DNA of 64,000 nucleotides from an uncultured Collinsella sp. Lineage in GTDB: Bacteria; Actinomycetota; Coriobacteriia; Coriobacteriales; Coriobacteriaceae. The stretch lies in NCBI GenBank assembly GCA_958403385.1, contig CATXXC010000006.1, positions 1 through 64,000 of the forward strand, given 5' to 3'. This document shows, piece by piece, positions 42,442-50,462 of this stretch. The position numbers and the translations under genes are program-made. Position 1 is the stretch's first letter. Every line of letters begins with the position of its first letter. A model generated the notes under the pieces. That model searched no databases, was not told the origin of the DNA, and worked only from the letters and a program-made list of their open reading frames with translations.

Positions 42442-43563
42442 TTACAGGTACTTGCGCCAATCGTCCTCGTCCTCATCATCCTCGGTAGCAGCCTGGGTCT
42501 GCTCGGCGGCGCGGGCAGCCGCAGCGCGAGCGGCAACCTGGGCATAGGACTCCTCGTTGCGCTCGGGGAAGTTTGCCAGCACGTGCTCGAACTTGGCAAA
42601 ATCCTCATCCCAGCGCGTAGAAGGCACGGCAAAGAAGACTTGCTTGACCTTAAAGTCGCCCGACGCGAGCTCCTTGCGGAAGAGCTCGGCCACGGCCTCG
42701 GCGTCAAAGCCGTTGTTGTCGCAGCCCCAAGCGCCCAGTACGAGCTTCTCGCGACCCAGCTCGTCGCAGATGGCAAGCACAAAGCGAATGCGGTCGCGCA
42801 GGGCGTCCAGCAGAGCATCGTCGCTCACGCGATACTCCTGGCGGGCGCGCTTAACGTTGGGCGCGGCGGCCACGATCACGTCGGCGTATGCATGCACGTG
42901 GTTGCGGTCGAAGCGCACCGCAGGCACCACCAGCGCACGGTTGCGGTAAAGCTCGCAGTTGATGTTGCGGCGACGGTTCTCGCCGTACCATTTGCGCTGC
43001 TTATCGAGAACGTTGTACAGATACGAATCGGCGCACAGCGTGGCCTCCTGGCCCAGATAGCCCTGGATGTAGCCACCGCCCGGGTTGGTGAACGAGGCAA
43101 AGGCGAGCACGGCCATGTCGCAGAACTGCGCATAGCCACGACCGTTGTCCAGGATGGCCTGCGTGGCGGAGGCATCGAGCACGGTGACCTCAGGCAGAAC
43201 CGGAGCGGGCTCCTCAGCAGGCGCGGACTCAGCTTCGGCGATTTCCTCGGCAGGCTCAGGCGCTGCCTCGGTCTCGGGCGCCGTCTCGGTCTCGGCAGCC
43301 TCCGCGCCCTCGACGTCCTCGGCAACCTGTTCTTCGGCGGCCACAGCACTCTGAACCTTGGCCTTCATCGCCGCGACAAAACCGGCAGGCATACCATCGA
43401 ACTCGCACACGCCGGCAAGCGAACGCTCGATATCCTTGGCGCACGCTTCGGACACAGTTGCCACGTGACGCTCGGCGGCCTTGGCACGGGCCTCGCGCTT
43501 GGGATTGGGCTGACCCGCTCGGTTGGACCTGCGGTTACGGTTCCTGTTGTCGACGTCTGCCAT
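42442..43563 (-). CDS. PARG-like protein (TIGR02452 family) with altered catalytic motif
   Basis: This is a 373-residue protein. Residues 1-70 are basic, residues 75-125 are a low-complexity Ala/Glu/Pro stretch, and residues 130-345 match the microbial poly(ADP-ribose) glycohydrolase-like domain: FASFTNPGGGYIQGYLGQEATLC, then VIVAAAPN and VLGAWGCDNNGFDAEAVAELF. The signature normally reads GGG...QEE with the second Glu catalytic; here it is QEA, so hydrolase activity may be lost and only ADP-ribose binding kept. The C-terminus is acidic. The ATG at 43563 has GAAAGGTGACC upstream. Confidence 0.82.
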   Translation of the reverse strand: MADVDNRNRNRRSNRAGQPNPKREARAKAAERHVATVSEACAKDIERSLAGVCEFDGMPAGFVAAMKAKVQSAVAAEEQVAEDVEGAEAAETETAPETEAAPEPAEEIAEAESAPAEEPAPVLPEVTVLDASATQAILDNGRGYAQFCDMAVLAFASFTNPGGGYIQGYLGQEATLCADSYLYNVLDKQRKWYGENRRRNINCELYRNRALVVPAVRFDRNHVHAYADVIVAAAPNVKRARQEYRVSDDALLDALRDRIRFVLAICDELGREKLVLGAWGCDNNGFDAEAVAELFRKELASGDFKVKQVFFAVPSTRWDEDFAKFEHVLANFPERNEESYAQVAARAAAARAAEQTQAATEDDEDEDDWRKYL

Positions 43564-43628
43564 AAGTGGTCACCTTTCTCGGTCTCTGCCGCTATCGGCT
43601 TTTCCCATCCATGATACCCCGCCGCGTA

Positions 43629-43657
43629 CAAAAAAGACGGCCCCGAAGGACCGCCTT
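43629..43657 (-). terminator. Rho-independent terminator after the Bax inhibitor-like gene
   Basis: On the minus strand GGCGGTCC-TTCG-GGGCCGTC (two wobble pairs) is followed by TTTTTTG. Confidence 0.8.
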
Positions 43658-43701
43658 TCGCATCGATTTGCACGTACGGCAAGCACCGCCGCAATTCGCC
43701 A

Positions 43702-44397
43702 CTAGTCGCGACGGCCGAGGATGTTCAGAATGCGCAGGAACACGTTGATAATATCCACGAACAGATTGGACGCCATGAGCACGGCGTTGGGCAGCGTAGG
43801 CGGCACCGTCGTGGCAACATAGGTGTCGTAGCCAATAAAGCCGGCGAACACCACGATCACGATCAGATCGGTGATGGTCTGTGAGACGCCCATGAACATC
43901 AGCACGATCTCAACCAGAATAGTAGCGAGCAGAATGCCAAAACCGATGCCATATACGCGCTGGAAAAACTTGGGGAACGTCACGCCCAAGGCGCCAAAGA
44001 CAAAGGTGATGGCGGCCGTGGCGATAAAGGCAGTGTTGATGGTGGGCAGGTCGTAGTTGGCAAGGCCAAACGACGCGGTCAGGCCAAAGGTGCTCGCAAA
44101 GATTACGTAGCCCACAAGGGACAGGCCCACGGACTGCTTGCTGGCGGCGGCCGACATCATGACCATGCCGACGATGGTCAAAATAAACGAGCCAAAAACC
44201 AGCGGTAGGGCAGCCCCGCTCATCATCATGCGCGCAAACGACATGGTGCTCGTAAAGTAAGCACCGACGCCCATGGCACAAAAGCCCAAGAAGATGAGGG
44301 CAGACATGGCAAGATTATACGCACGCGGCGACATCTCCTTGGCACGGCTTGCGCCGGTTTCGATGGGGCCGTTCTGATAGCCCTGAATATCGTTCAT
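43702..44397 (-). CDS. Bax inhibitor-1/YccA family membrane protein
   Basis: This is a 231-residue protein with seven hydrophobic segments. The C-terminal region FAGFIGYDTYVATTVPP...NAVLMASNLFVDIINVFLRILNILGRRD is the family signature, with the di-aspartyl pH-sensor type residues. Bacterial members are calcium-leak channels or interact with FtsH; the role here is unknown. The ATG at 44397 has GAAAGGACG upstream. Confidence 0.9.
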   Translation of the reverse strand: MNDIQGYQNGPIETGASRAKEMSPRAYNLAMSALIFLGFCAMGVGAYFTSTMSFARMMMSGAALPLVFGSFILTIVGMVMMSAAASKQSVGLSLVGYVIFASTFGLTASFGLANYDLPTINTAFIATAAITFVFGALGVTFPKFFQRVYGIGFGILLATILVEIVLMFMGVSQTITDLIVIVVFAGFIGYDTYVATTVPPTLPNAVLMASNLFVDIINVFLRILNILGRRD

Positions 44398-44476
44398 AAT
44401 TTCGTCCTTTCAAAAGCGCCGCGACAGCGCAGTAGCTGACAAGATTCCTGTCATTGTACCCGAATGCCGTACGTCC

Positions 44477-44815
44477 TTACCTACGGCGCTCGCCCTCGAG
44501 CGTGCGATCAAAGGCCCAGACCCACCAACGCATCACGTGTGCCTGCGAGCCGTCCGCCCGCTCGCGCGTCTGGTCCTCCAGATACAACTCGGTCGCGTGC
44601 CCGCCAAAACGCACCTTATAGGTTGCCGTACGGATGCCGTGGACCATCAGGCCAAACCCGGTGGTCGAGATAATTTCGTCAATCGTAAAGCAACGACCGT
44701 CGACCCAGCAGACGGTGACCGGCACGACCTGTCCGCCCGCGAGGATGCGAGCCACGACGTCCACATACTGCTTGTGCACGCGCCGAGTTTTGCCATCTGT
44801 CTGTCGATATTCCAT
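44477..44815 (-). CDS. Conserved hypothetical protein, 112 residues
   Basis: A small soluble protein beginning MEYRQTDGKTRRVHKQYVDVVARI, with VVPVTVCWVDGRCFTIDEIIS and a C-terminal tryptophan-rich end HVMRWWVWAFDRTLEGERR. Beta-strand-rich pattern; no family is recognised. Start is uncertain: the ATG at 44815 has AGGAGG only one base before it, and an ATG at 44836 lacks a ribosome site. It lies between the Bax inhibitor-like gene and the divergent phosphate transporter. Confidence 0.65.
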   Translation of the reverse strand: MEYRQTDGKTRRVHKQYVDVVARILAGGQVVPVTVCWVDGRCFTIDEIISTTGFGLMVHGIRTATYKVRFGGHATELYLEDQTRERADGSQAHVMRWWVWAFDRTLEGERRR

Positions 44816-44939
44816 GCCTCCTATTATCGAACGCATGTTTGCATATTGTAAAGCGAACAGACTGTGGTTTTGGGATGTTGGGGCACGCACACGTGTCCTC
44901 ATGGTGTGTTAGCAAAAAGAACACCCGCGGTCAACAGGG

Positions 44940-44956
44940 CTAATATTCAATATTAG
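44940..44956. promoter_or_regulatory. Perfect 17-bp palindrome, operator-like
   Basis: CTAATATT-C-AATATTAG is a perfect dyad in the divergent gap between the 112-residue hypothetical and the phosphate transporter, 110 bases before the latter. It is AT-rich in a GC-rich setting, as regulator sites often are. Confidence 0.45.
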
Positions 44957-45065
44957 TGCCAAAAAATTCACTTCTCCCATCAGAACTCGGTAAAGAAACC
45001 CGCAGGAGGTGATACGATTTATCATGTTTTTGTAACGTGCCTGCAAACTTCGAGAAAGCCCATAT

Positions 45066-46115
45066 ATGGACGTAACGTTCTCAACCTTCCTCGGCCAAAT
45101 TGTGTCGAACCCAGTCCTTGCCGTCACCGTGATCCTCGCGCTCGGCGCCATCTTCGTCAATGGATGGACCGACGCGCCCAACGCCATCGCGACCTGCGTC
45201 ACTACGCGTTGCATGCCCGCCCGCGCCGCCATTCTCATGAGCGCCGCATTCAACTTCCTCGGTGTGCTCATCATGACGCACTTTAATGCGAGCGTCGCCA
45301 ATACCATCTCGCATATCGTCGACTTTGGCGGAAACAGCACCATGGCGCTCGCCTGCCTGTGCGCGGCCCTGTTCTCCATCGTCGTCTACGGCGCCACAGC
45401 GTCGCGTTTTGGCATCCCCACCTCGCAAAGCCACAGCCTTATCGCCGGCCTGACCGGTGCCGCTATCGCCCTCGGCGGCGCGAGCAGCGTCAACGTCCAC
45501 GAGTGGATGAAGGTCATCTACGGCCTGGCGCTCTCCATCGGCCTGGGCTTTGTCATGGGCTGGGTCCTGTGCAAACTCGTCTCGATTCTTTTCGCCGCCG
45601 CCAACAGGCGACGTGCCAATGTCTTCTTTAAATACGCTCAGATCGCGAGCGCCGCGGCCATGAGCTTTATGCACGGCGCGCAGGATGGACAGAAGTTCAT
45701 CGGCGTGCTCTTTTTAGGCGTGGCCTTTGCCAGCGGCCAGACGAGCGTCGGCGATGCAGGCATCCCCATCTGGATTATGCTGCTGTGCTCGGCCACTATG
45801 GGTATCGGCACCAGCGTGGGCGGCGAGCGCATCATCAAGTCCGTCGGCCAGAGCATGGTCAAGCTCGAAAAGTACCAGGGCTTCTCCGCCGACCTGGCGG
45901 GCGCCGCAAACCTGCTGCTTGCCACCCTTACCGGCATCCCCGTGTCCTCCACCCACATCAAGACCTGCGCCATCATGGGCGTCGGTGCCGTCAAGCGCCT
46001 TTCGGCCATCAACTTCGGCGTCGTCAAGGACATGATGTTCACCTGGTTCTTCACCTTCCCCGCCTGCGGACTCATCAGCTTTGTCATGGCCAAGCTGTTC
46101 ATGATGTTCATCTAG
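45066..46115 (+). CDS. pit: Inorganic phosphate transporter, PiT family
   Basis: This is a 349-residue polytopic protein. The duplicated PiT signatures are FVNGWTDAPNAIATCVTTR (about residue 31) and MSFMHGAQDGQKFIGVLFLG (about 197), with PTSQSHSLIAGLTGAAIA and PVSSTHIKTCAIMGVG (about 300). It imports phosphate with a cation at low affinity. The ATG at 45066 has a weak GAGAAAG upstream; a perfect AGGAGGTGAT at 45005-45014 precedes only a three-codon ORF. The DUF47 partner follows after 67 bases. Confidence 0.93.
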   Translation: MDVTFSTFLGQIVSNPVLAVTVILALGAIFVNGWTDAPNAIATCVTTRCMPARAAILMSAAFNFLGVLIMTHFNASVANTISHIVDFGGNSTMALACLCAALFSIVVYGATASRFGIPTSQSHSLIAGLTGAAIALGGASSVNVHEWMKVIYGLALSIGLGFVMGWVLCKLVSILFAAANRRRANVFFKYAQIASAAAMSFMHGAQDGQKFIGVLFLGVAFASGQTSVGDAGIPIWIMLLCSATMGIGTSVGGERIIKSVGQSMVKLEKYQGFSADLAGAANLLLATLTGIPVSSTHIKTCAIMGVGAVKRLSAINFGVVKDMMFTWFFTFPACGLISFVMAKLFMMFI

Positions 46116-46182
46116 TCAAACCGAGCGTCCATCCGGACTGCAATGCTTCGCCCACCCGTCTTCGCCTCGAAAGGACCCACCC

Positions 46183-46806
46183 ATGGCAAAGAAACCCGAT
46201 TCGTTCTACTTTGACAACTACGTCGCTTGCGCTGACCTCGCCGTTCAGGCAGCCGAGCTGCTCACCAAGATTTTTGAGAACTTCGACCCCACGCAAATCC
46301 ATGACATGCTCGATAAGATGCATGCGATTGAGCATGCGGCAGACAAGAAGCACCATGAGCTCGAAGACGCCCTGCTCACCGCCTTTATCACCCCGCTCGA
46401 GCGCGAGGATCTGGACCTGATGAGTTGCTCGCTCGACACCGTACTCGACCGCATCGAAGGCGTCGTGCAGCGCGTCTACTTCACCAACATCCAGAGCATC
46501 CACCCCGATGCCATCGTCATCGCTCACAAGGTAACCGATGCCTGCCGCGCCATGAAGGACCTGATGGTCGAGCTGCCCAACTACCGCAAGTCCAAAACGC
46601 TGCGCGAACTGGTCATCCAGATCAACACCATCGAGTCCGAGGCCGACGAGCTCTACATCAACGCCATGCGCAACCTGCACGTTAACGGCAAGGATCCGCT
46701 CGAGGTCATCGCTTGGCGTGACGTGTACGCCTTCCTGGAGTACTGCGCCGACTGCTGCGAGAATGTGGCCGATGTCGTGGATTCGATTGTCATGAAGAAC
46801 AGTTAA
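46183..46806 (+). CDS. DUF47 (PhoU-like) phosphate transport regulator
   Basis: This is a 207-residue all-helical protein with the PhoU-like repeats: HAIEHAADKKHHELEDALLTAFITPLEREDL (about 50-75) and NTIESEADELYINAMRNL (about 148). Acidic clusters could bind metal. Members are co-transcribed with PiT transporters and modulate them. The ATG at 46183 has GAAAGG upstream. It is followed by the palindrome at 46812-46919. Confidence 0.92.
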   Translation: MAKKPDSFYFDNYVACADLAVQAAELLTKIFENFDPTQIHDMLDKMHAIEHAADKKHHELEDALLTAFITPLEREDLDLMSCSLDTVLDRIEGVVQRVYFTNIQSIHPDAIVIAHKVTDACRAMKDLMVELPNYRKSKTLRELVIQINTIESEADELYINAMRNLHVNGKDPLEVIAWRDVYAFLEYCADCCENVADVVDSIVMKNS

Positions 46807-46811
46807 TTGGG

Positions 46812-46919
46812 GGTACGTGTCCCGGCGGCGAAGGGCCGGCCACGGTTTGCTTTCTCACTCCGGCTGCTTTGCAGAGTCGTTCGAAAGCAAACCGTGGCCG
46901 ACCCTTCGCCTTACGTACC
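46812..46919. repeat. Long intergenic palindrome with 27-bp inner arms
   Basis: GGTACGT...ACGTACC form the outer pair, and GGCGAAGGGCCGGCCACGG... at 46827-46853 pairs with 46884-46910 with one mismatch. It begins six bases after the DUF47 stop. Similar in layout and GC-rich GGCCGGCC core to 33095-33220. Confidence 0.85.
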
Positions 46920-47086
46920 ACCATTGGGAACTTTGGCTGATACTTTGAAAGCAATGAGGCTTTTGTTGACAGGGCCTTTGAGCCCGATTGGGAACTTTGG
47001 GACCGCCTTAAACGTTTGGCTGGATCGGGCTTTGGGTACCCTTTGTTTTGCTTTGGGTTGATACACTGAATTTGGAGGGCTTGGTT

Positions 47087-47617
47087 GTGAGTTATTTGGA
47101 TCTGGCTCGGGGTCGGTATTCTTGTCGTGAGTTTGAAGATCGGGCTGTGGAGCAGGCTGTAGTGGATGCCATTGTTGAGGCTGGGCGTATTGCTCCTTCT
47201 GCTTGCAATAATCATCCCTCGCGGGTGATGGTGCTTGATACGCCTGAGTTGTTGGAGAAGGCTGCTGCTTGTCAGCCGCGGTTTGCTCGTGATGGGTCCA
47301 TCTTTGGGGCTCCGCTTGTCTTTCTTATTTGCAGCGTTACCGACGATGCTTGGGTGCGTCCCTATGACCAGATGAATTCCAGTGAAATCGATACGTCCAT
47401 AGTGTGCGATCAGATGATGATGGAGGCCACCGAGCAGGGCCTGGGAACGTGTTGGGTATGCCATTTTAAGCCCGAGGTGGCACAGGAGCAGTTCAACCTG
47501 CCCGAGGGCGTCTATCCCTATCACATGCTCGTCTGCGGATATCCTGCCGACCACATCGCCGATTCCGAGCATCGCGAGGCCCGTACCATTCCCCTCTCCG
47601 ACTTCCTCCTCAAGTAG
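47087..47617 (+). CDS. Nitroreductase family protein
   Basis: This is a 176-residue FMN-dependent oxidoreductase. It starts SYLDLARGRYSCREFEDRAVEQ, has GRIAPSACNNHPSRVMVLD (FMN-binding, about 35) and EATEQGLGTCWVCHF (about 115), ending with GYPAD. The GTG at 47087 has GGAGG eight bases upstream. Codons up to about 47340 end mostly in T, unlike neighbours, then revert to C/G. The 170 bases before the gene are also T-rich and contain ATTGGGAACTTTGG twice (46922, 46987). Confidence 0.87.
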   Translation: MSYLDLARGRYSCREFEDRAVEQAVVDAIVEAGRIAPSACNNHPSRVMVLDTPELLEKAAACQPRFARDGSIFGAPLVFLICSVTDDAWVRPYDQMNSSEIDTSIVCDQMMMEATEQGLGTCWVCHFKPEVAQEQFNLPEGVYPYHMLVCGYPADHIADSEHREARTIPLSDFLLK

Positions 47618-47661
47618 ATTTTGGGACATGCCCTAAAACCTATCCTTGACCGCTCACCGGT

Positions 47662-47704
47662 TCGCCGAGTTCTGCGCCACTATGTGCAGGGCTCGGTTTT
47701 TTAT
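47662..47704 (+). terminator. Rho-independent terminator after the nitroreductase gene
   Basis: CCGAGTTCTGC pairs with GCAGGGCTCGG (one mismatch region) and is followed by TTTTTT. Confidence 0.85.
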
Positions 47705-47724
47705 GTTGCGCGCCCCGGTACAGT

Positions 47725-47760
47725 CATAAAAAAGGACCCGCAAGCTGCGGGTCCTTTCTA
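47725..47760 (-). terminator. Rho-independent terminator after divIVA
   Basis: On the minus strand AAAGGACCCGCAGC pairs with GCTTGCGGGTCCTTT (small loop) and is followed by TTTATG. It ends the yggS-sepF-yggT-divIVA run. Confidence 0.88.
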
Positions 47761-47783
47761 GGCACTAAATTGTAGGCCGAATG

Positions 47784-48458
47784 TTAGTCCAGGTCGTCGG
47801 CAGCGAAGTTGTCGATCGGGGCGAAGGGATCGGCCACGGGGACAACCGGGTCAGCGACGGGCAGCGGCTCGGCGGGAACAGTCACCGCAGGAGAAGCGGC
47901 AGAACCGACCGGCGTGGAGGCCATGAGGTCGGCCGGGAAGGAGTTCTGGGCATCGTCCATGAAGTGCTGGATGAGCTTGAGATACTCGGCCTTGAACTCC
48001 TCACGAGAAGCCTTGAGACGATCGATCTCCTCGAGCTCAGCCTGCTTTTCGGTCAGAGCCTGGCGGATAACCTCGCGGGCCTTGGCGTCAGCCTCGTTGC
48101 GAATACGCTCAGCGTTCTCATTGGCATCGTTGACGATGGTCTCAGCGGTCTGCTGGGCAGCGATCAGGGCAGCGGAAATCTGGCGCTCCTGAGCGGAGAA
48201 GTCAGGGGCGGGAGCAGCCACGGGGGCGGCAGGAACGGCCTGGGCGGGGGCATCCTGAGCCTGGGCAAGCTGAGCCTGCGCATCGGCAAGCTGCTGCTCG
48301 GTAGCAGTCAGACGACCCTTAAGGTCGACGATCTTAGCGAGCATAGCGTCAACCTCAGAGGACAGCGTCTCCAAGAAGACGTCGACCTCAGCAGGATCGT
48401 AGCCACGCTTGGCCTCAGAGAAAGTCTGAGCCTGGATGTCTGCAGGGGTAATAGCCAT
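47784..48458 (-). CDS. divIVA: DivIVA domain protein
   Basis: This is a 224-residue polar/septal scaffold. The N-terminal lipid-binding domain is ITPADIQAQTFSEAKRGYDPAEVDVFLETLSSEV (residues 3-36). Two coiled-coil regions (about 37-70 and 95-165) flank a Pro/Ala linker, and the C-terminus is Pro/Val/Asp-rich. It recruits division or polar growth proteins by sensing membrane curvature. The ATG at 48458 has AAAGGAG upstream. Last gene of the division string, 62 bases after yggT. Confidence 0.92.
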   Translation of the reverse strand: MAITPADIQAQTFSEAKRGYDPAEVDVFLETLSSEVDAMLAKIVDLKGRLTATEQQLADAQAQLAQAQDAPAQAVPAAPVAAPAPDFSAQERQISAALIAAQQTAETIVNDANENAERIRNEADAKAREVIRQALTEKQAELEEIDRLKASREEFKAEYLKLIQHFMDDAQNSFPADLMASTPVGSAASPAVTVPAEPLPVADPVVPVADPFAPIDNFAADDLD

Positions 48459-48519
48459 AACAAGTCTCCTTTTTCATCGCCTCGGCGCTACACGCCCGAC
48501 GTAAGTTACTAAGACAGTT

Positions 48520-48801
48520 CTACACGAGTATACCTATAAGAAGCTGCAGAACCAGCCTCTGCACCAACTGCAACGCAATAATCGCAACGACCGGCGAAAA
48601 ATCGATACCGCCCATCGGCGGGATGAAACGACGGAACAGGTTGAGCCACGGACCGCACACGCTATCAAGCACCGCGGCAATATCCTGAAGCAAACCACCC
48701 TGCTTCATGGGAATCCACGTCATAAAGCAGTAGACGACAATGAGCGTGGAATAGAAGTTGAACAGCGTATTGACCAGCTGGACGATAGTGTAGATGTTGA
48801 T
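48520..48801 (-). CDS. yggT: YggT family membrane protein with an apparent ATC start
   Basis: This is a 93-residue protein with two hydrophobic segments: IYTIVQLVNTLFNFYSTLIVVY (first) and SPVVAIIALQLVQRLVLQLLIG (second), joined by FMTWIPMKQGG...GPWLNLFRRFIPPMGG, the YggT signature. The first ATG (48723) would remove helix one. Upstream to the nearest in-frame TAA there is no ATG, GTG or TTG; the ATC at 48801 lies six bases after GAGGAG and is the best start. It begins 21 bases after the sepF stop. The family is linked to septum and envelope organisation. Confidence 0.75.
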   Translation of the reverse strand: MNIYTIVQLVNTLFNFYSTLIVVYCFMTWIPMKQGGLLQDIAAVLDSVCGPWLNLFRRFIPPMGGIDFSPVVAIIALQLVQRLVLQLLIGILV

Positions 48802-48822
48802 GGGAATCTCCTCGTCTTGTCT

Positions 48823-49545
48823 TTACTTAAGGTAGCCGTCGGCACGAAGCTTCTTGAGATCGGAATCTTTGACCTCGCAACCGGCGGGCAGCACCATGAA
48901 CACGCGGTCGCCCACCTCCTTGACCGTGGCACCCAGACCGCAGGCAAAGCCGTAAGAGAAGTCCAAGACGCGCTTGGCAACTTCGGTGCGTACGCCCACA
49001 AAAATCAGTGCGACAGGCTGCTTGGTGCGAACGCGGCGCACCACGGTCTCCACGTCGTCATAGCTCTCGGGGCGCAGGACATAGGCCGGCAGCTGCGGTG
49101 TGGCGTTGATGATATTGCTCGCATAGGCCGAGGCATCGCTCGGTGCAGGCGCAGGCGCAGCGGCGGCACGGGCGCGGGTGTTCTCGGCGTAGCTCGACGG
49201 CGTGTCATAGGCACCAGGACGATAACCGCTCGCAACACTGTCCTGCGAGCGCGAAGGCGGGTTATACGTCGTGGCATGGCGGGAGTCATCGCCGACCAGC
49301 TGCCCGGAGCGTGTATACACGGCAACCGACTCAGCTTCACCACGGCGCGTCTGACCAAGCAGGCCGTTGCTCGGCTCGTCTTGGGTGTAGAAGCCCTCGC
49401 CCGAAGCACCGCTGTAGCCGTTGCCCTGATAGCCATCGTCATAGCCATCATCGTAGCCGTAGTCGTCGTCCTGGCCATAACCCTGGTCGTAACCCTGCTG
49501 GCCGCCCAGGTGCATCTTATTTTTAATCTCGTCAAGGAAGCCCAT
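48823..49545 (-). CDS. sepF: Cell division protein SepF
   Basis: This is a 240-residue FtsZ membrane anchor. It starts with the amphipathic helix MGFLDEIKNKMHLGG. A long linker (about residues 17-145) is rich in Tyr, Gly and Asp (for example DDDYGYDDGYDDGY), then Ala/Pro. The SepF core is YVLRPESYDDVETVVRRVRTKQPVALIF...VLDFSYGFACGLGATVKEVGDRVFMVLP (about 155-225). It tethers FtsZ to the membrane, important in Actinobacteria, which mostly lack FtsA. The ATG at 49545 has AGAGGA upstream. Confidence 0.93.
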   Translation of the reverse strand: MGFLDEIKNKMHLGGQQGYDQGYGQDDDYGYDDGYDDGYQGNGYSGASGEGFYTQDEPSNGLLGQTRRGEAESVAVYTRSGQLVGDDSRHATTYNPPSRSQDSVASGYRPGAYDTPSSYAENTRARAAAAPAPAPSDASAYASNIINATPQLPAYVLRPESYDDVETVVRRVRTKQPVALIFVGVRTEVAKRVLDFSYGFACGLGATVKEVGDRVFMVLPAGCEVKDSDLKKLRADGYLK

Positions 49546-49605
49546 GGTTGTGTCCTCTCGCGGTTTAGTGCAGGCGCCCCGATAATCAGTGCGCACTTCA
49601 GAGCC

Positions 49606-50343
49606 TTATTTTACTGCAAACTCCGGGCTAAATACTACCCTGCCCAGGCGAACGAGCGTAGAGCCCTCCTCAAGGGCAGGCTCAAAGTCTTCGCTCATGC
49701 CGCAGGAAAGCTCAGGCAGGTTCAAATCGGGATGCGCCGCCTCCAGCTCATCCCTCAGCTCACGAAGCCCCGCAAAGGTGCGGCGTGCCACATCCTTATT
49801 CCCCCGGGGCGCCATAGTCATAAGCCCCTGTACGCAAATTCCCTCAAGTTCCGCAAGCTCACCCGCGGCGGCGCGAATCTCATCGGGCGAAAAGCCTCCC
49901 TTCGACTCCTCACCACTCACATTGACCTCAATGAGCACACGCTGGGGGCCGGCGAGTTCGCCTGCCTCAATCTTGCGGGCAGCACGGCTCGAGATCGCCT
50001 GCGCCAGATGCAGCGAACCCACCGAGTGAATCAGCTCGGCTGAGCCCAGCACCGCATTGATCTTATTGGTCTGCAGGTTGCCGATCATATCGAAGCGCAC
50101 CTCGGGCAGCTCCGGATGCTCCGCCAAACCTGTGAGCTTGCGAACCAGCTCCTGCGGGCGATTCTCGGCAAAATGGCGATACCCCGCCTGGATGGCGGCA
50201 ACGGTCTCATCGACACCAACGGTCTTGGACACGGCAATGAGGCGCGCGGCGTCGTGGGGACGGCCCGCGCGATCGAGCGCCGCATAAAAACGTTCCAGAA
50301 TCTGCTCGCGGCGAGCGCGCATCAAGTCCAAATAGTTATCCAT
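49606..50343 (-). CDS. yggS: YggS family PLP-binding protein (PLP homeostasis)
   Basis: This is a 245-residue alanine-racemase-like single-domain protein. The PLP lysine is in LIAVSKTVGVDETVAA (about residue 36), followed by FAENRPQELVRK, RFDMIGNLQTNK and VLIEVNVSGEESKGGF. SCGMSEDFEPALEEGSTLVRLGR is the phosphate-site end. It buffers free PLP. The ATG at 50343 has GGAGG nine bases upstream. It lies in the sepF-yggT-divIVA string as in most Gram-positives. Confidence 0.93.
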   Translation of the reverse strand: MDNYLDLMRARREQILERFYAALDRAGRPHDAARLIAVSKTVGVDETVAAIQAGYRHFAENRPQELVRKLTGLAEHPELPEVRFDMIGNLQTNKINAVLGSAELIHSVGSLHLAQAISSRAARKIEAGELAGPQRVLIEVNVSGEESKGGFSPDEIRAAAGELAELEGICVQGLMTMAPRGNKDVARRTFAGLRELRDELEAAHPDLNLPELSCGMSEDFEPALEEGSTLVRLGRVVFSPEFAVK

Positions 50344-50393
50344 TGCCAATCGCCTCCGCTGACAGCCAAACAAGTAGTCCCATGCTAACGCAA

Positions 50394-50425
50394 GAGCGCG
50401 GCCCCGCATGTGCAAGGCCGCGCTC
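50394..50425 (-). terminator. Hairpin terminator after phoU
   Basis: GAGCGCGGCC and GGCCGCGCTC form a perfect stem; on the minus strand it is followed by TTGCGTTAG, a weak T tract. It separates the pst operon from yggS. Confidence 0.65.
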
Positions 50426-50462
50426 ACTTAGGTATTTACAATCTTTCGACGAACGGGGTTAC

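Noticed and set aside
44998..45030. A leader ORF before pit after the perfect AGGAGGTGAT site
   Set aside because: The only ATG at a usable distance opens three codons (MFL then stop); too little to claim a gene.
46790..47629. Long minus-strand frame covering the palindrome and the nitroreductase gene
   Set aside because: It runs through both arms of the palindrome and opposes a clear nitroreductase; composition is not protein-like.
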